A DNA stretch of 5,184 nucleotides. Source: Lachnospiraceae bacterium (GTDB taxonomy: Bacteria; Bacillota_A; Clostridia; Lachnospirales; Lachnospiraceae). Positions within the stretch are counted from its first letter, which is position 1; every line of letters begins with the position of its first letter. The stretch spans positions 1 to 5,184 of the forward strand of contig JAGACI010000082.1 of the NCBI GenBank assembly GCA_017614185.1, written 5' to 3'. A program made the position numbers and the translations under genes. Shown piece by piece: positions 3,718 to 5,184 of this stretch. Below the pieces are notes generated by a model. It worked only from the letters and a program-made list of their open reading frames with translations, had not been told where the DNA came from and searched no databases.

Positions 3718-5184
3718 TTATTTGTCTTTCTTGCCAATCTTCATGGTAAGTGAAATTCTCTTCTTAGGAACATCGACCGATAAGACTTCGACATCGACGA
3801 TATCCCCGACCTTAACAGCTTCGAGAGGATGTTTAATGTACTTGTCAGTAATCTGTGATATGTGAACAAGTCCATCCTGATGCACACCTATATCTACGAA
3901 AGCGCCAAAGTCTATAACGTTTCTCACTGTTCCTTTAAGAACCATTCCGGGCTTTAAGTCTTCCATATCAAGAACGTCACTTCTAAGAATGGGAGCCGGC
4001 ATATCTTCTCTGGGATCTCTTGCAGGCTTCTCAAGTTCCTTTAAGATATCTGTAAGAGTAATCTCACCGATTCCAAGTTCCTCAGCAAGTTTCTTCTTGT
4101 CTTTTACCCTTCTCTCAAACGATGTGACACTTGTGTCAGGTGTGTTTTGAACATCTCTGTCACGTGTCTCGCTTTCAGTATTTACAAGGTTTTGTCCGCC
4201 AAGGGCTGCTGCAAGTGCCTTACCCATTGCAGTGTTGGTATTCTTAATCTGAACAGGTCTTTGCTCTTTCTTTTTGGGAGCGGGTTTGGCTGCCGCCTTC
4301 TTAATGGGAGCTGCCTTCCACGCGGCCTTTACATCCTCCATTGTGATTCCAAGCTTTTCCATAAGCTTAAGAGCTGCCTCGTAAGACTCGGGGTGAACGC
4401 TTGTCGCATCAAGAGGATTATCACCGTCCGTGATTCTCATAAAGCCCGCGCACTGTTCGTATGCCTTGGGTCCAAGCTTTGCAACCTTTAAAAGCTGCTT
4501 TCTGTCTGTAAATCTTCCGTTCTTCTCTCTGTAATCGACGATATTCTTGGCAATAACCTTTGTAATACCTGAGATATACTCAAGAAGAGAAACAGATGCA
4601 GTATTAAGGTCTACTCCGACCTTGTTAACGGAATCCTCTACGACACCGCCAAGAGCCTCTGAAAGCTTCTTCTGATTCATATCGTGCTGGTACTGGCCTA
4701 CACCGATTGACTGAGGGTCAATCTTTACAAGCTCTGCCAAAGGATCCTGAAGTCTTCTTGCTATGGAAGCCGCACTTCTTTGTCCCACATCAAAGTTGGG
4801 GAACTCTTCGGTTGCAAGCTTGCTTGCGGAATAAACGGAAGCGCCCGCCTCATTTACGATAACGTACTGAACGGGACCTGTCTTTGACATGTCCATCTCT
4901 TTAAGCATCTCAACAATAATCTGTTCAGACTCTCTCGATGCTGTTCCGTTACCTACCGAAATAAGGTTGACGTGGTATTTCTGAATCAGATCCTTAATTA
5001 TCTTCTTGGACTCCTCAACTTTATTTTGGGGAGCTGTGGGATAGATAACCTTTGTATCAAGGACCTTACCTGTCTCGTCTACAATTGCAAGCTTACATCC
5101 TGTCCTGAATGCAGGGTCCCAACCAAGGACTACTTTGCCTTTGATGGGGGGCTGCAAAAGGAGCTGTTCCAAGTTCTTGCCAAA
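3718..5184 (-). CDS. tex: Tex-family RNA-binding transcription accessory protein, N-terminus cut by window edge
   Basis: The frame is open to the right edge, giving the last 488 residues of a Tex/YdcI protein, a nucleic-acid-binding factor implicated in transcription. Visible parts, numbered from the window edge, are FGKNLEQLLLQPPIKGKVVL, then a YqgF-like RNase H fold starting near 17 with GWDPAFRTGCKLA (21-33). GNGTASRESE (79-88) and IDPQSIGVGQYQHD (155-168) follow. A helix-hairpin-helix region spans about 193-251 (LNTASVSLLEYISGI to KLGPKAYEQCAGFMRI), and TLTDILKELEKPARDPRE lies at 376-393. A C-terminal S1 RNA-binding domain covers about 410-482, with NVIDFGAFVDIGVHQDGLVHIS. Tex proteins are about 715-785 residues long, so roughly 300 N-terminal residues lie outside. 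An Ala/Lys/Pro-rich linker of unusual length separates the HhH and S1 regions. A TTG codon at 5172 is internal and not the start. No frameshift is seen. Confidence 0.95.
   Translation of the reverse strand, partial: FGKNLEQLLLQPPIKGKVVLGWDPAFRTGCKLAIVDETGKVLDTKVIYPTAPQNKVEESKKIIKDLIQKYHVNLISVGNGTASRESEQIIVEMLKEMDMSKTGPVQYVIVNEAGASVYSASKLATEEFPNFDVGQRSAASIARRLQDPLAELVKIDPQSIGVGQYQHDMNQKKLSEALGGVVEDSVNKVGVDLNTASVSLLEYISGITKVIAKNIVDYREKNGRFTDRKQLLKVAKLGPKAYEQCAGFMRITDGDNPLDATSVHPESYEAALKLMEKLGITMEDVKAAWKAAPIKKAAAKPAPKKKEQRPVQIKNTNTAMGKALAAALGGQNLVNTESETRDRDVQNTPDTSVTSFERRVKDKKKLAEELGIGEITLTDILKELEKPARDPREDMPAPILRSDVLDMEDLKPGMVLKGTVRNVIDFGAFVDIGVHQDGLVHISQITDKYIKHPLEAVKVGDIVDVEVLSVDVPKKRISLTMKIGKKDK

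Noticed and set aside
4147..4491. Plus-strand open frame of 114 codons, rich in Cys and Leu
   Set aside because: It is antisense to the Tex linker and HhH region. Its composition follows from the Lys/Ala codons on the other strand.
5170..5172. TTG at 5172 as the start of the tex reading frame
   Set aside because: The frame stays open to the window edge, and the upstream residues FGKN belong to the conserved Tex sequence before LEQLLLQPP, so the gene is simply cut.

Overview
The window looks like chromosomal housekeeping DNA from a low-to-mid GC Firmicute, most likely a clostridial (Lachnospiraceae-like) bacterium. The evidence is a tsaE-tsaB-rimI cluster, a Tex protein, a riboflavin ECF S-component behind an FMN riboswitch, sigma-A-type promoters and purine-rich Shine-Dalgarno sites. 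The family-level assignment is inference from gene content and style; no marker gene in the window settles it.

Layout, left to right. Positions 1-2636 hold a tightly packed minus-strand operon, read from right to left: a small YcxB-like membrane protein, tsaE, tsaB, rimI, then ribonuclease Z (rnz), which runs off the left edge. The junctions are ATGA overlaps (YcxB-like/tsaE and tsaE/tsaB), a 19-base overlap (tsaB/rimI) and a 14-base gap (rimI/rnz). Positions 2637-2894 are a divergent control region. It has a minus-strand promoter for the operon, a plus-strand promoter whose -35 box lies 8 bases away, a short leader hairpin and a canonical FMN (RFN) riboswitch. Positions 2895-3668 encode RibU, the riboflavin-binding membrane subunit of an ECF transporter. 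A strong hairpin terminator at 3682-3711 separates ribU from the convergent minus-strand tex gene (3718 to the right edge, 5' end missing).

How the parts work together. TsaE and TsaB belong to the machinery that makes t6A37 on ANN-decoding tRNAs. RNase Z matures tRNA 3' ends, RimI acetylates a ribosomal protein and Tex binds nucleic acid in transcription. Most of the window is therefore translation and RNA housekeeping. The riboflavin uptake unit is a self-contained cassette with its own promoter, riboswitch and terminator.

I saw no mobile element, CRISPR array, tRNA or rRNA, and no broken gene; the only partial genes are cut by the window edges. The most interesting structure is the ribU leader. 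The Shine-Dalgarno sequence forms part of the aptamer's closing stem P1, and a leader segment upstream of the aptamer is complementary to the other strand of P1. This suggests a compact translational switch with its competing element 5' of the aptamer. I found no clear sign of a wholly new system.
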